Shown here piece after piece: positions 34,328 through 43,464 of a stretch of DNA of 64,000 nt (position 1 is the first letter of the stretch; each line of letters begins with the position of its first letter). The notes beneath the pieces were generated by a model. It was given only the letters and a program-made list of their open reading frames with translations, did no database searches and was not told where the DNA came from. The translations under genes and the position numbers were made by a program. Origin of the DNA: Sphingomonas panacis (GTDB lineage Bacteria > Pseudomonadota > Alphaproteobacteria > Sphingomonadales > Sphingomonadaceae); contig NZ_CP014168.1 of NCBI RefSeq assembly GCF_001717955.1, forward strand, positions 992,001 to 1,056,000, in the 5' to 3' direction.

Positions 34328-35284
34328 ATGAGAACAGCGATGATCGCCGCCGCCTTAGCGCTTGGCGCGAGCGGTGTTGCGTGGGGACAGGCCGCACCTG
34401 CCGCCGATGCGATGCGTGCCGCACAGCGCGCCTACGACGCCAAGCCAGATACACGCGGCACCGGACCTTACCCCGCAGCCAAGCTGACCGATCCGGGCTT
34501 GCCCGATCATGTCCTGTATCGCCCGTCCGATCTGGCAGCGATGGGCGCGCGCAAGCTGGGTGTGGTGGTGTGGGGCAACGGTGCCTGCAGCGACGATGGC
34601 GCGAGCGCACGGCTTCATCTCGCGGAGATCGCCTCGCACGGCTATCTCGTGATCGCGCCGGGCACCATCAAGTCCGGCCCCGGCGCGCCCCCGCCGAGCG
34701 AGGTCGAGGCGCCGCCGCCGCCCGGCCAACTCGGCGTGAAGACGAGTTCTGCGCAGGTTTCCGCCGGGCTCGACTGGGCGCTGGCGGAGAATGCACGCAA
34801 GGGTAGCCCCCTGTACGGGCGCATCGACCCTAAGATGCTGGCCGTATCGGGGCATAGTTGCGGTGGGTTGCAGGCGCTTCAGATCGCCGTCGATCCGCGC
34901 ATCCGCGCCGTCATCATCCACAACAGCGGCGTGTTCAAGGATAATGCCAATCCGATTCGCGGCATGACCATCGCCAAATCGGAATTGAAAAAGCTGCACA
35001 CTCCGGTGTTGTACATCATGGGCGGACCCACCGACATCGCCTGGCCGAACGGCAACGACGATTTCGACAAGATCGACACCGTGCCGGTGGCGATCGCCAG
35101 CTTGGATGTCGGCCACGGCGGCACCTTCCAGGACGATAATGGCGGCCGGGTCACCCAGGTCGATGTGGCGTGGCTGGCGTGGCAGCTTCGTCACGATGCC
35201 GCCGCCGCGCGCTGGTTCAAGGGCAGCGATTGTCGGCTATGCACCGACAGCCAGTGGACGTTGCGCAAGAAACGGATCGACTGA
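34328..35284 (+). CDS. Secreted alpha/beta hydrolase
   Basis: 318 residues with a signal peptide (AAALALGASGVAWGQ, about 1-21). The alpha/beta hydrolase fold is shown by VVVWGNGACSDD (79-90, oxyanion region), the nucleophile S177 in VSGHSCGGLQAL, and a probable catalytic His in DVGHGGTFQDD. It resembles periplasmic dienelactone-hydrolase-like or cutinase-like esterases, but no specific substrate can be named. CAGGAGAGGG precedes the ATG. It converges on the CapA gene and shares a hairpin terminator with it. Confidence 0.82.
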   Translation: MRTAMIAAALALGASGVAWGQAAPAADAMRAAQRAYDAKPDTRGTGPYPAAKLTDPGLPDHVLYRPSDLAAMGARKLGVVVWGNGACSDDGASARLHLAEIASHGYLVIAPGTIKSGPGAPPPSEVEAPPPPGQLGVKTSSAQVSAGLDWALAENARKGSPLYGRIDPKMLAVSGHSCGGLQALQIAVDPRIRAVIIHNSGVFKDNANPIRGMTIAKSELKKLHTPVLYIMGGPTDIAWPNGNDDFDKIDTVPVAIASLDVGHGGTFQDDNGGRVTQVDVAWLAWQLRHDAAAARWFKGSDCRLCTDSQWTLRKKRID

Positions 35285-35292
35285 GCCGCCCT

Positions 35293-35321
35293 GTCCGGGT
35301 CGCCTAGCCTGCGACCCGGAC
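35293..35321. terminator. Bidirectional hairpin at the hydrolase/CapA convergence
   Basis: GTCCGGGTCGC and GCGACCCGGAC form a perfect 11-bp stem around a 7-nt loop. It begins 8 bp after the hydrolase stop and contains the stop codon and last codons of the CapA gene. There are no T tracts, but stem strength and position suit a two-way terminator. Confidence 0.65.
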
Positions 35322-36407
35322 CCACCCGTCCGACCAGACCCGCGCGAGGGGCGAGAGGCCAGCGCGCTGGCCGATCGCATCGATATAGTCGGCCACGGCT
35401 TCGGCCTGCGCACCCTCTGCGATTTCGGGACGGCCGGGGGGGGCGAACCAGATCGGCCGAAACGCCGTCTCCATCGTGCCATCCACATTGATGCGGCAGC
35501 GGCCGATCATACCGTTGACCGCTTCCGGGTGAAACGGCGCGAGCATATAGGCCGGATCGGGCTCGAAGCCGAACATCCGCTTGCGCCGCTCGGCCCACTC
35601 GGCGCGCGCCGGATGATCCTGTGCGGGACTGAGCGCCTGCGTCACCACCACGCCATTGCCCAGGCCATGAAAAATCGGCCTGCCGCGATACAGTTCGATG
35701 CCACGCACGATGTGCGCGTGATGCCCGACGACGATGTCCGCGCCGGCGTCGATCGCGGCGTGCGACACCGGTTGTTCATAAGGCGCGAGCTCGGCCGGCC
35801 GGTGTGTGATCCCTTTGTGCAGAGCCACCACCACCACATCGGCATGGTGTCGCGCCTGCGCGATCTGGTGCGCCATGAGAGCGAGCGAAGCCGGGTCCGC
35901 CTCGATCAGCTCCGCTTGCGGCCGCGTCGGCCCGCCATCGGCCGCGCGAACGACGAGAGGATTGGACCCGGCGCGGCTTTTCGTCGCCCAGCTCATCTCC
36001 GGTCCGACGCAATTGTAGCTCAACAACGCGACGCGCACGCCGCCTCGCACGATCACCGCCGGACGCTGCGCTCGCGCGAGATCCAGCCCGGCTCCGGCGT
36101 GCGCGATGCCGAGCCGGGCAAGCTCGTCGATCGTATCGGCGATGCCCTCGGCTCCGCAATCCGCGATGTGGTTGCCGGCGAGCGACACCATGCCGATTCC
36201 CGCCCGCGCCAGCGCCGCGAGATGGGTCGGATCGGCACCCGGCGCGGGCACGTCCCCCACCATCTCCTGCCCGCGGGCGGTATGCGGCACCTCGAGGTGC
36301 CCGATCGCGAGATCGGCAGCACGCGTCACCGGCGCGACGCCGGCAAGCCAATGGTCCGGCTCCGGAACATCGAGGATCAGGTCGCCGAGGAAGACGATGT
36401 CGATCAT
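35304..36407 (-). CDS. CapA-family metallophosphatase-like protein
   Basis: 367-residue protein of the poly-gamma-glutamate synthesis CapA family, a calcineurin-like metallophosphatase fold. It has DIVFLGDLILD at the start, SLAGNHIADCG (97-107), LSYNCVGPE, VVALHKGITH, VVGHHAHIVRG and HGLGNGVVV in the order usual for CapA. There is no signal peptide or membrane anchor, so it is predicted to be cytoplasmic, unlike capsule-linked CapA. It is the last gene of an eight-gene operon with CoA-transferase-family proteins and a TRAP transporter, with a 4-nt overlap. A role in that pathway as a phosphoesterase or another hydrolase is more likely than capsule synthesis. Confidence 0.85.
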   Translation of the reverse strand: MIDIVFLGDLILDVPEPDHWLAGVAPVTRAADLAIGHLEVPHTARGQEMVGDVPAPGADPTHLAALARAGIGMVSLAGNHIADCGAEGIADTIDELARLGIAHAGAGLDLARAQRPAVIVRGGVRVALLSYNCVGPEMSWATKSRAGSNPLVVRAADGGPTRPQAELIEADPASLALMAHQIAQARHHADVVVVALHKGITHRPAELAPYEQPVSHAAIDAGADIVVGHHAHIVRGIELYRGRPIFHGLGNGVVVTQALSPAQDHPARAEWAERRKRMFGFEPDPAYMLAPFHPEAVNGMIGRCRINVDGTMETAFRPIWFAPPGRPEIAEGAQAEAVADYIDAIGQRAGLSPLARVWSDGWVRVAG

Positions 36408-37588
36408 GCCAGCACCCCGGCGCGACGCAAAGCCGCGATCGCGTCACGGTCGAGGCCAAGCGCGGCGAGCACCGCATCGCTATGTTCACCCAGCAGCGGC
36501 ACCCGCGCACCGGCGCGCGGCGCGGTCGCGAAGCCCGCACCGACCACGTCGAGCGGCCGCTCCGCACCGGGCAGTTCGACCTGTTCGAGCGTGCCGCGTT
36601 GGCGAATATGGGGATCGGTCGCGATCTCACCGACATCGCGTAACCGTGCGGCCGCGACGCCCACCGCGACGAGATCGCGTTCCAGTGTGGCGGCGTCGCA
36701 GTCCGCGAGCACAGTCGTCAGCCAGGCGCGTAGCTCAGCATAATTCTCGGTGCGCGCGGCGTGCGTCGCGAAGCGTGGATCGTCGATCAGCCCGGGATGA
36801 CCAAGCACGCGGAACAGCGACGCCACCTGCGCCTGCTCGTTCGCACCGAGCGCGATCCAGCCGTCGCCGGTCGGATAAAATTCCGAAGTGGCGACGAGCC
36901 GAAATCCACGGTTGCCCGTCCCCATCGGCACCGTGCCGGTGTGCGAATGCACCGCGACCGACGTGTTGACGAGCTTCAAGGCCGAATCGAGCATCGCGAT
37001 ATCGAGATGAGCGCCCTCCCCGCCCGCATCGCGTATGCGCAGCGCGGCGAGCAGAGCGATCACCGCAACATAGCCGGTAAAGGAGTCGATGATCGGAATA
37101 CCGATCTTGAGCGGCCCGTCCGTCGTGGCGTTCATCACGGCGATGCCGGACGCCGCTTGCGCGATATGGTCATACGCGCCGTAGTGCGCCATCGGGCCGT
37201 CCTGCCCGAAGCCGCTGATCGACACGACGATCAGCCGGGGGTCGGCTGCGCGCAGCCTGTCCGGCGACAGGCCAAGCCGCGCCATGACGCCGGGCCTGAA
37301 GTTTTCCACGACCACGTCCGCGGTGGCGATCAGCGCGCGGGCGAGGTGCTGGCCCGTCTCGCTCTTGAGATCGAGTGCTACCGATTGCTTGCCGGCATTG
37401 ATCGCAGCGAATGGAATGCTGAGCAGCGGCGCGCCGCCATGCTCGGTATAATGGCGGAAACCGTCACCGCGCCCGGGCGGCTCGATCTTCACCACTTCCG
37501 CACCGAGCTGCGCGAGCATGTTGGTGCAGGTCGGCCCGGAAATCGCATGCGTGAAGTCGATGACTCTCAGGCCCGCGAGCGCGCTCAT
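36404..37588 (-). CDS. CaiB/BaiF class III CoA-transferase (formyl-CoA-transferase-like)
   Basis: 394 residues of the interlocked class III CoA-transferase fold. It opens with LAGLRVIDFTHAISGPTCTN and has VENFRPGVMARLGL (94-107), ISGFGQDGPM and GEGAHLDIAMLDSAL (190-204). D201 aligns with the catalytic aspartate of formyl-CoA transferase (Asp169 there), so this copy should be able to transfer CoA between carboxylic acids. Cytoplasmic. Start ATG 37588 overlaps the upstream paralogue's stop (ATGA), as does its own end with CapA. Substrate unknown. Confidence 0.88.
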   Translation of the reverse strand: MSALAGLRVIDFTHAISGPTCTNMLAQLGAEVVKIEPPGRGDGFRHYTEHGGAPLLSIPFAAINAGKQSVALDLKSETGQHLARALIATADVVVENFRPGVMARLGLSPDRLRAADPRLIVVSISGFGQDGPMAHYGAYDHIAQAASGIAVMNATTDGPLKIGIPIIDSFTGYVAVIALLAALRIRDAGGEGAHLDIAMLDSALKLVNTSVAVHSHTGTVPMGTGNRGFRLVATSEFYPTGDGWIALGANEQAQVASLFRVLGHPGLIDDPRFATHAARTENYAELRAWLTTVLADCDAATLERDLVAVGVAAARLRDVGEIATDPHIRQRGTLEQVELPGAERPLDVVGAGFATAPRAGARVPLLGEHSDAVLAALGLDRDAIAALRRAGVLA

Positions 37589-38781
37589 GCGCCGGCCCCC
37601 TTCGTGCTGGCGAACACACCGCCGGCGGCAAGCCGCGCGATGTCGTCTGCGCCAAAGCCGCACTCTGCGAGGATCGCGTCGCGGTCCGCACCGGGCAACG
37701 GCGCGGCGCGATGCGGCCCCGGCGTGACGCCGCCGATCGCGAACGGCGTGCCGATCTGCTCGACCGTACCCGCGCCGGGAACCTCCAGCGCGACATGCAT
37801 GCCGCGCGCGATTGCATTGGGGTGGCGCAGCGCCTCGACCGGGGAAAGCACCGGCATCGCCTGCGTGTCGGCGTCCTCGAACAGCGCGAGCCACGCGGCC
37901 CTGGGTCGGCTCGCGAACACTGCCGTAAGCTCCGCGTGAATCGCCGGATGCGCGGCCAGATCGAACTGGCGCGCGGTGAGGTCAGGGCGATCGATCGCGA
38001 CACAGAAGCGCGCCCAATACCGCGGCTCCATGTCGGTTGTGCACAGATAGGCGTCGTCCGCGCACCGCCAGACGCCGCCTTTCGGATGCCATGCTCCGTC
38101 GGGCGCATGCAGATCGGCCGGATTGTCGACCCGGCCAAGCCCAACCATCAGCAGCGGCATCGCTGCATCGATCATGGCTATATCGACATGTGCCCCCCGC
38201 CCGGTCTGTCCACGCGCCGCCAACGCCAGCAGGATCGCGATCGTCGCGTGCGCGCCTGCCATCACGTCTGCAACCTGCACGCCGGGCAGGGTGGGCACCG
38301 GCTGACCATTCAGGCGCGACAGCACGCCCGCCGCCGCAAGCGCGGCCGGATCGTGCCCGGCGCGGTGTGCGAGCGGCCCGGTCTGCCCGGCGAAACTGAC
38401 CGATGCGTAGACCAGTCGCGGGTTGATCTCCGCCGCAGCGTCATAGCCGAGGCCGAGACGTGCGAGCGTACCGGGCCGAAAATCCTCGACCAGCACATCG
38501 GCGGACGCGAGCAACGGTTCCAGCACACGCCGCGCATCCGGATGGCCGGGATTAAGCGCGATGCTGCGTTTGTTGCGCGTGAAGGTCGGCCGCGCGCGGT
38601 CGCGGCAGAGCGCGGTCGTATCGGCGCTCGCACCGAACATCGCCTCGGCCTTGGCGAGCTCGCGCGGATGCTCGACACGGATCACGTCGGCGCCCATGTC
38701 GCCGGCGATCCAACCGAAATAGGTGCCAGGAAGAAAGCGCGACAATTCCAGCACGCGAACCCCAGCCAGAGGCTTGCTCAT
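37585..38781 (-). CDS. CaiB/BaiF-family protein with racemase-like active site
   Basis: 398-residue class III CoA-transferase-family protein. It is closer to alpha-methylacyl-CoA racemase (AMACR) than its neighbours are. FRPGTLARLGLGYD (101-114) is followed by HRAGHDPAALAAAGVL, where H143 and D144 match the AMACR GHD motif. D172 in VQVADVMAGA matches the AMACR catalytic aspartate. It also retains D205 at the transferase position (DIAMIDAAM). It could therefore epimerise a 2-substituted acyl-CoA or transfer CoA. Start ATG 38781 overlaps the upstream stop by 4 nt; a longer frame adds only ten residues. Confidence 0.85.
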   Translation of the reverse strand: MSKPLAGVRVLELSRFLPGTYFGWIAGDMGADVIRVEHPRELAKAEAMFGASADTTALCRDRARPTFTRNKRSIALNPGHPDARRVLEPLLASADVLVEDFRPGTLARLGLGYDAAAEINPRLVYASVSFAGQTGPLAHRAGHDPAALAAAGVLSRLNGQPVPTLPGVQVADVMAGAHATIAILLALAARGQTGRGAHVDIAMIDAAMPLLMVGLGRVDNPADLHAPDGAWHPKGGVWRCADDAYLCTTDMEPRYWARFCVAIDRPDLTARQFDLAAHPAIHAELTAVFASRPRAAWLALFEDADTQAMPVLSPVEALRHPNAIARGMHVALEVPGAGTVEQIGTPFAIGGVTPGPHRAAPLPGADRDAILAECGFGADDIARLAAGGVFASTKGAGA

Positions 38782-41156
38782 GCCGCCGCGCCCAGACGGG
38801 CCGCTGCGCATGCGCCCGCCGGCCCCTCGATGAACGCGACGACACGCGCGTCGAGACGTTCGAGATCGTCCGGGCCCAGCGCGAAATTGTCGACGCCGAG
38901 TTCGAGCACCGGAATGCCCGCGGCGACCAACGCCCGCACCGTGAACGGATCAGCGTCGGACAAGGCTATCGCGCCGTCGATCCGATGCGACTGCGCCTCA
39001 TGGACGTGCCACGGCCCGGACCAGCTCGGCATGCGCAGTTCGTCGCCCATCGTCAGGAACCGCGCGGCAAGAGCGCGCAACGGATCGCGCCCGGACCCGA
39101 AATTGCGGATATAGCCATCCGCTGCGAGCGCAAGGTACATCGACCAGACGAACACCGCGCCGTGGCTCTCCTCCCAGCGTTGATAAAAAGCGGTGTCACT
39201 CCACAGTCCGCGACCGACCCACATCAGCCGCACGCGTTCGCGTGCGGTCACGCCCTGCCCCGCCGCCACGCGCGCCGCGACTTCGTCATGAAAGGCGCGT
39301 GCCGCGTCGCGCGCCCATAGGCTGCCGCGATGCCATTGCGGCACCATCGTTGCCGGCATGCTGTCGACAATGCTGATCGGTGCGGGCACCGCACGCGCGA
39401 TCAGGTCGCGGGTGGCGCGGTAATAGGCCTCCTGCTCGTTCACCAACGTCATAACGTCGCGGAACCGGGTCTCGTCGAACGACCGGCCGGTGGCTCGCTC
39501 GATCTCGGCAATCACCGCGCGCAGCTCGGCGACGAGCAGATCGAGCCGCTCGCCTTCGAGCGCGACCTCCCAGTCATCATGCATCACGTCCCACCACCGG
39601 GTTTCGATCTCCGCTCTCGGATCGACCGTTCGCTCGTAAAGGAAGCGCGACGCACCATGCTCGACCGCCATCGCCTCGAAAATCGCCGGAGTCGGATCGG
39701 ACGAGGCGATCGCATGGACGAAGTCAGGCGACGGCAGCCCGCCCCACGGTGCCTGGTCGGCTTGTCCGTCGAACGCCGCCGCCAGCGCCTGCGTGCTGTA
39801 CGCCTCGATCTCGGCGGGATAGCCATGTTCGGTGAGAAGGGTGCGGTAGCGGCCGGACTGCCGCTTGGCCGCGACGATCGACGCCCACCATTGATTGACG
39901 ACGAACGGCAGGTCGAACGCGCGCAGAATCTCCTGCGGCGCGTTGGCGTTGACCACCGCAAACGGCGCGCCGCCCGCGACGGCGGCGCGGATACCGGCAA
40001 ACCAGTCGCGTTGGTAGGTGCCAAAATCCGCGGTGACGTCCAGCAGCTTGCGGCTGCGCTCGGGTGCGGCGCGTTGCGCGGTCGGTGCTCGCGGCCCGGG
40101 TGCGACGGGTTCCGGACGCACGAACGATTCGATCGTCAGGTTGCCCGCCTGCGCGCGCAACGGCTTGAGCAGCCACGGCGCGACCTCCTCGCCGTCCAGC
40201 GCCAGGTTGACGATCGCCTCCGCGCCTGCGGCGCGCGCATCGGCGACACTCTCTGTCGCCAAAGTCGCGATGGCGCGGCTGGAGAGCGGCGCGAGGCGAG
40301 CGGGATCGCTGAACGCCTCCAGGCTTCGGGCGGGAGGTAACCGGAATCGCGCCACGCCCCAATCATGGCTCTCGCCGACGATCGCCGCGCCGCCGTGCTC
40401 GATCTCGGCATAGGCACGATCGTCTTCGGGAGCGCTGCCGGTCACCCAGACGCGCCGCGCGGCGGCACCCGCTTCGACGGGTTCGGCGAGGATCGCATCG
40501 AGATACGCGATCATGCGCTCCGGCGGCAACACAGCGCACGCGCCGACGATGCGGAGGAAATCGATGCCGCATACCGCCGACGGTGAAACGACCCGCCGCG
40601 CCTGAACCGCGAGCATGCGATCGTGCAGCCGCGTCTCAAGCGCGTGACCGGCGGCAATCGCCTCATCCGACGGAGCCTCGCCGCCCTGCTCCGCCAGCCA
40701 GGCGCCAAGCTGTGCGAGCCGTGCACGATTATACACCCGGGAACTCTCGCGCGGTTGATGCAGCAGATCGAGCATCGTGAACCGCTTCGGGCCATCCGCG
40801 CCGAGACGCCGTAGCTCACGCAGAGCCGCAAACACTTGCGGCTGCTCGCTATCCGCGCGCGTTATCAGGATCGGCGTTTGCGCCTGTGCGGGATCGAGCA
40901 GCCACTCGATCAGACGATGCACGCGCCTACGTCCGGCGGCCTTGCCGATCAGCGCATCAGCGCGCGGTGTCGCCGGGGCATCAGCGGGTCTGGCCCGTAC
41001 CGGGGCGAAACCCGCCGCGCGCAGGAACGCGTCAGGCGCGTCGCTGCCGATCGTGCGGATCACCCGCACACCGTCCGCCGTCAGCGCGCGCGCGACGGCA
41101 TCGGGATCTTGGTACGCCGCCGCAATCGCGGCGAACGCGGTCGCGGCGCGCGTCAT
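38778..41156 (-). CDS. Two-lobed 2-hydroxyacyl-CoA dehydratase-like protein lacking Fe-S cysteines
   Basis: 792 residues that look like two HgdB/HgdC (HGD-D) subunits joined end to end: about 1-345 and 370-792. The second lobe is more family-like, with NANAPQEILRAFDLPFVVNQ, SSDPTPAIFEAMAVEHGAS and GIPVLELGVDN ... RVVAFIEG. Authentic dehydratases bind a [4Fe-4S] cluster in each subunit through three cysteines. The whole chain has only three (C196, C207, C783) and none is at an expected position: the likely equivalents are RADSEQ (100-105), GESHDWG (261-267), AYSTQA (452-457), IASSDP (484-489) and LSDADP (732-737). No HgdC-type ATPase activator is present in the window. It may be a cluster-free relative with different chemistry. 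In the TRAP/CoA operon. Confidence 0.75.
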   Translation of the reverse strand: MTRAATAFAAIAAAYQDPDAVARALTADGVRVIRTIGSDAPDAFLRAAGFAPVRARPADAPATPRADALIGKAAGRRRVHRLIEWLLDPAQAQTPILITRADSEQPQVFAALRELRRLGADGPKRFTMLDLLHQPRESSRVYNRARLAQLGAWLAEQGGEAPSDEAIAAGHALETRLHDRMLAVQARRVVSPSAVCGIDFLRIVGACAVLPPERMIAYLDAILAEPVEAGAAARRVWVTGSAPEDDRAYAEIEHGGAAIVGESHDWGVARFRLPPARSLEAFSDPARLAPLSSRAIATLATESVADARAAGAEAIVNLALDGEEVAPWLLKPLRAQAGNLTIESFVRPEPVAPGPRAPTAQRAAPERSRKLLDVTADFGTYQRDWFAGIRAAVAGGAPFAVVNANAPQEILRAFDLPFVVNQWWASIVAAKRQSGRYRTLLTEHGYPAEIEAYSTQALAAAFDGQADQAPWGGLPSPDFVHAIASSDPTPAIFEAMAVEHGASRFLYERTVDPRAEIETRWWDVMHDDWEVALEGERLDLLVAELRAVIAEIERATGRSFDETRFRDVMTLVNEQEAYYRATRDLIARAVPAPISIVDSMPATMVPQWHRGSLWARDAARAFHDEVAARVAAGQGVTARERVRLMWVGRGLWSDTAFYQRWEESHGAVFVWSMYLALAADGYIRNFGSGRDPLRALAARFLTMGDELRMPSWSGPWHVHEAQSHRIDGAIALSDADPFTVRALVAAGIPVLELGVDNFALGPDDLERLDARVVAFIEGPAGACAAARLGAAA

Positions 41157-42397
41157 CAGATCGACCCGTCGAGCGCGAGCGCGGCGATCTGCGCATCGTC
41201 GTAGCCGAGCAGATCGCGGAACACCTCGGCATTATGCTCGCCGATATGGACGGGCAGCACGTCGTCGAAGCCTGTCCGCGCCGAGGAAAAGGTGATCGGC
41301 ACGCCGACGCTGCGCAGATCGACCGTCGAAGGGTACGAAGGATGCGCGAGCGGTGTCGTTTCTCCACGCTCGACAACGCGCGGATCGATCAACGCCTCCT
41401 CGGGATGCCGCACCGGCGCGACCGGCACGCCTTCCGCCTGTAACGCCGCCACCACGTCGGCGACGGCGTGGCGCGAGGACCAGGCGGTGATCTCGGCTTC
41501 CAGCGCCGTCGCATTGGCGACGCGCAGATCTCGTCCGACGAAGCGCGCGTCCCTGCCGAGCTCGGGCCTGCCCATCGCACGGAACAGCCCTTGCGCCAGC
41601 TTCTCGTGCACGCCGACGATCGCGACATAGCCGTCCGCGCAGGCGAACACGCCGAACGGCGACAGACGCTGCACGGTCAACCCCGTCCGCGCCGGCATGC
41701 CGGCTGCGGCGAGCGCTGACCAGTTCTCGATCGCGACGAACGAGGTCAGCGCGCCGAGCATCGACACGTCGATATGCTGGCCCTCGCCGGTGCGGTGGCG
41801 CTGTTCGAGCGCGGAGAGGATGCCGATCACCGCGAACACGGGCGCGAGCATGTCGGCGACCGGAATCCCCATCCGCACGGGCGGCGCATCGGGGTCGCCG
41901 CTGGTGTACATCGCGCCGGACAGCGCCTGGATGATGACGTCCATCGCCTTGCCGTCGGGCCGATCCGCACCGAAGCCCGACAAAGAGCAATAGATGATGT
42001 CGGGCTTTGCCGCCTTGGCAACCTCATAGCCGACACCAAGCCGGTCGGCGGTGCCGGCGGCGAAGTTTTCGACGACGATATCGGCATGGCTGCACAGATC
42101 GGCGAACACCGCGCGCGCCGCCGCCGACTTGAGGTTGAGCGAGACGCCGCGCTTGCCCCGCGCCCGCGCGAGGTGCGAGATCGAGATGTCGTCGTCGTGC
42201 GTACGCTCGACGGTGATGCCGTCCCGGCCGACATACGGGCTGTTGTCCCGCGCGAGATCGCCGCCGTGCGGATCTTCGATCTTGATGACCTCCGCGCCGA
42301 GGCCCGCAAGCAGCAACGTCGCGTAAGGGCCGGCCAGCGCGCGCGTCAGATCGATCACGCGCAGGCCTTCGAGCGGTCGGGATTGGTCGTTGGTCAT
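41156..42397 (-). CDS. CaiB/BaiF-family protein without the catalytic aspartate
   Basis: 413 residues with the class III CoA-transferase start (PLEGLRVIDLTRALAGPYAT), EVIKIEDPHGGD, CSLSGFGADRP and RMGIPVADMLAPVFAVIG. In the active-site stretch GEGQHIDVSMLGALTSF (204-220), G215 stands where formyl-CoA transferase has its nucleophilic aspartate. The AMACR histidine is also replaced (M152 in AMDVIIQALSG), although D182 is kept. The copy may bind acyl-CoA without the standard transferase mechanism, or pair with a neighbour, since this family forms interlocked dimers. Its stop overlaps the dehydratase-like start by 1 nt (TGATG). Confidence 0.85.
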   Translation of the reverse strand: MTNDQSRPLEGLRVIDLTRALAGPYATLLLAGLGAEVIKIEDPHGGDLARDNSPYVGRDGITVERTHDDDISISHLARARGKRGVSLNLKSAAARAVFADLCSHADIVVENFAAGTADRLGVGYEVAKAAKPDIIYCSLSGFGADRPDGKAMDVIIQALSGAMYTSGDPDAPPVRMGIPVADMLAPVFAVIGILSALEQRHRTGEGQHIDVSMLGALTSFVAIENWSALAAAGMPARTGLTVQRLSPFGVFACADGYVAIVGVHEKLAQGLFRAMGRPELGRDARFVGRDLRVANATALEAEITAWSSRHAVADVVAALQAEGVPVAPVRHPEEALIDPRVVERGETTPLAHPSYPSTVDLRSVGVPITFSSARTGFDDVLPVHIGEHNAEVFRDLLGYDDAQIAALALDGSI

Positions 42398-43464
42398 TTT
42401 GGTTCCTGTGGCGTTAGGGGCGCGGCGGGCGGGCAGCGTGGCGTGCCCCCGGCGGGCGATGAGCGGATGAGGCGCTGGGCCGCCTGAAAGATCGGCGTAC
42501 CATCGATACCGAAGCGCACCAGCGATGCGGCGGTAACGGCGGAATCCCGGTCGTAAAGTGCGTCGAAACGCGCCTGATCGCCGGGGGTGACCGATACGAA
42601 GGCGACGTGATGCTGCTCACCGAAGGTACGGCCGATCTGCTCGGCCTGGGTGATCTGCTCGGCGAGCGCATCTTCCCACACCAATTGGCTGCGAGCGAGG
42701 ATTTGCTGAAGATCGGCCGGCAGCGCCTTCCACCGCTTGGCGTTCATCGCGCGCGCCGGATACGCGCCGCGGCTTACGCGCAGCGTTGCGAAGTGCGAGG
42801 CGACCTCGGCGAAGTTGAGGCTCTTCAGCGTATCCGCCGGTGCGATCACACCATCGATCACGCCCTTGGCGAGCGCGGGGTAAACGTCTCCCATCGGCAT
42901 ATCGACGGGATCCGCACCGAGTGCGCGCAGCACCGCGGTGTTCTCGGCGGGCGAGCGGATACGCAAGCCGCGCAGATCGTCGAGGCTGTGGATCGCGCGG
43001 TTGCGGGTGAGAATACCGGGCAGATTGCCGCCCTGCACCGCCAGCACGCGCAGCCCATGCAGTTCGTCACGCAGCACCGGGAACGTCGCGAGCAGGCATT
43101 TGTACACACCGACCTGCTGGGGAATCGAGCCGATATGCCCGTAGAAGCCGACCTGTGCCCGCTGCGCATGGGCATTGCCGAGCGTGTAGATCGGCGTGAT
43201 GAGACCGATATCGGCGACGCCATGGCGGATCTCTTCCATGCTCTGGTCGCTCGACAACAGCGCGCCGCTCCACAGGGGATGAATCTTGATACGGCCGTGC
43301 GACGCCGCTTCGACCCAGGTGATCCACGCGATGTCGGCTTTGCTGAACGGGTGCGTCGGCGGATATGGGCTGGCATAGGTCAGCGTCGTCACGTTCGGGT
43401 CGGGCCGCGTGCAGCCGGCGAGCAGCATCGCCGCGGCCATGAAGAACAGGGCGAGATATTTCAT
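42394..43464 (-). CDS. TRAP transporter solute-binding lipoprotein (DctP type)
   Basis: 356 residues with a lipoprotein signal (LALFFMAAAMLLAGC, lipidated at C18), unusual for TRAP binding proteins, which are mostly soluble. DctP family landmarks: YPPTHPFSKADIAW, MEEIRHGVADIGLI, DLRGLRIRSPAENTAVLRAL with the arginine that normally salt-bridges the ligand carboxylate, then DPVDMPMGDVYPALAKGVID. A carboxylic acid ligand is therefore likely. Start ATG 43464 follows GGGAGG and overlaps the DctM stop (ATGA); the end overlaps the CaiB/BaiF start. Attachment would hold it at the inner membrane beside the DctQM channel. Confidence 0.9.
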   Translation of the reverse strand: MKYLALFFMAAAMLLAGCTRPDPNVTTLTYASPYPPTHPFSKADIAWITWVEAASHGRIKIHPLWSGALLSSDQSMEEIRHGVADIGLITPIYTLGNAHAQRAQVGFYGHIGSIPQQVGVYKCLLATFPVLRDELHGLRVLAVQGGNLPGILTRNRAIHSLDDLRGLRIRSPAENTAVLRALGADPVDMPMGDVYPALAKGVIDGVIAPADTLKSLNFAEVASHFATLRVSRGAYPARAMNAKRWKALPADLQQILARSQLVWEDALAEQITQAEQIGRTFGEQHHVAFVSVTPGDQARFDALYDRDSAVTAASLVRFGIDGTPIFQAAQRLIRSSPAGGTPRCPPAAPLTPQEPK

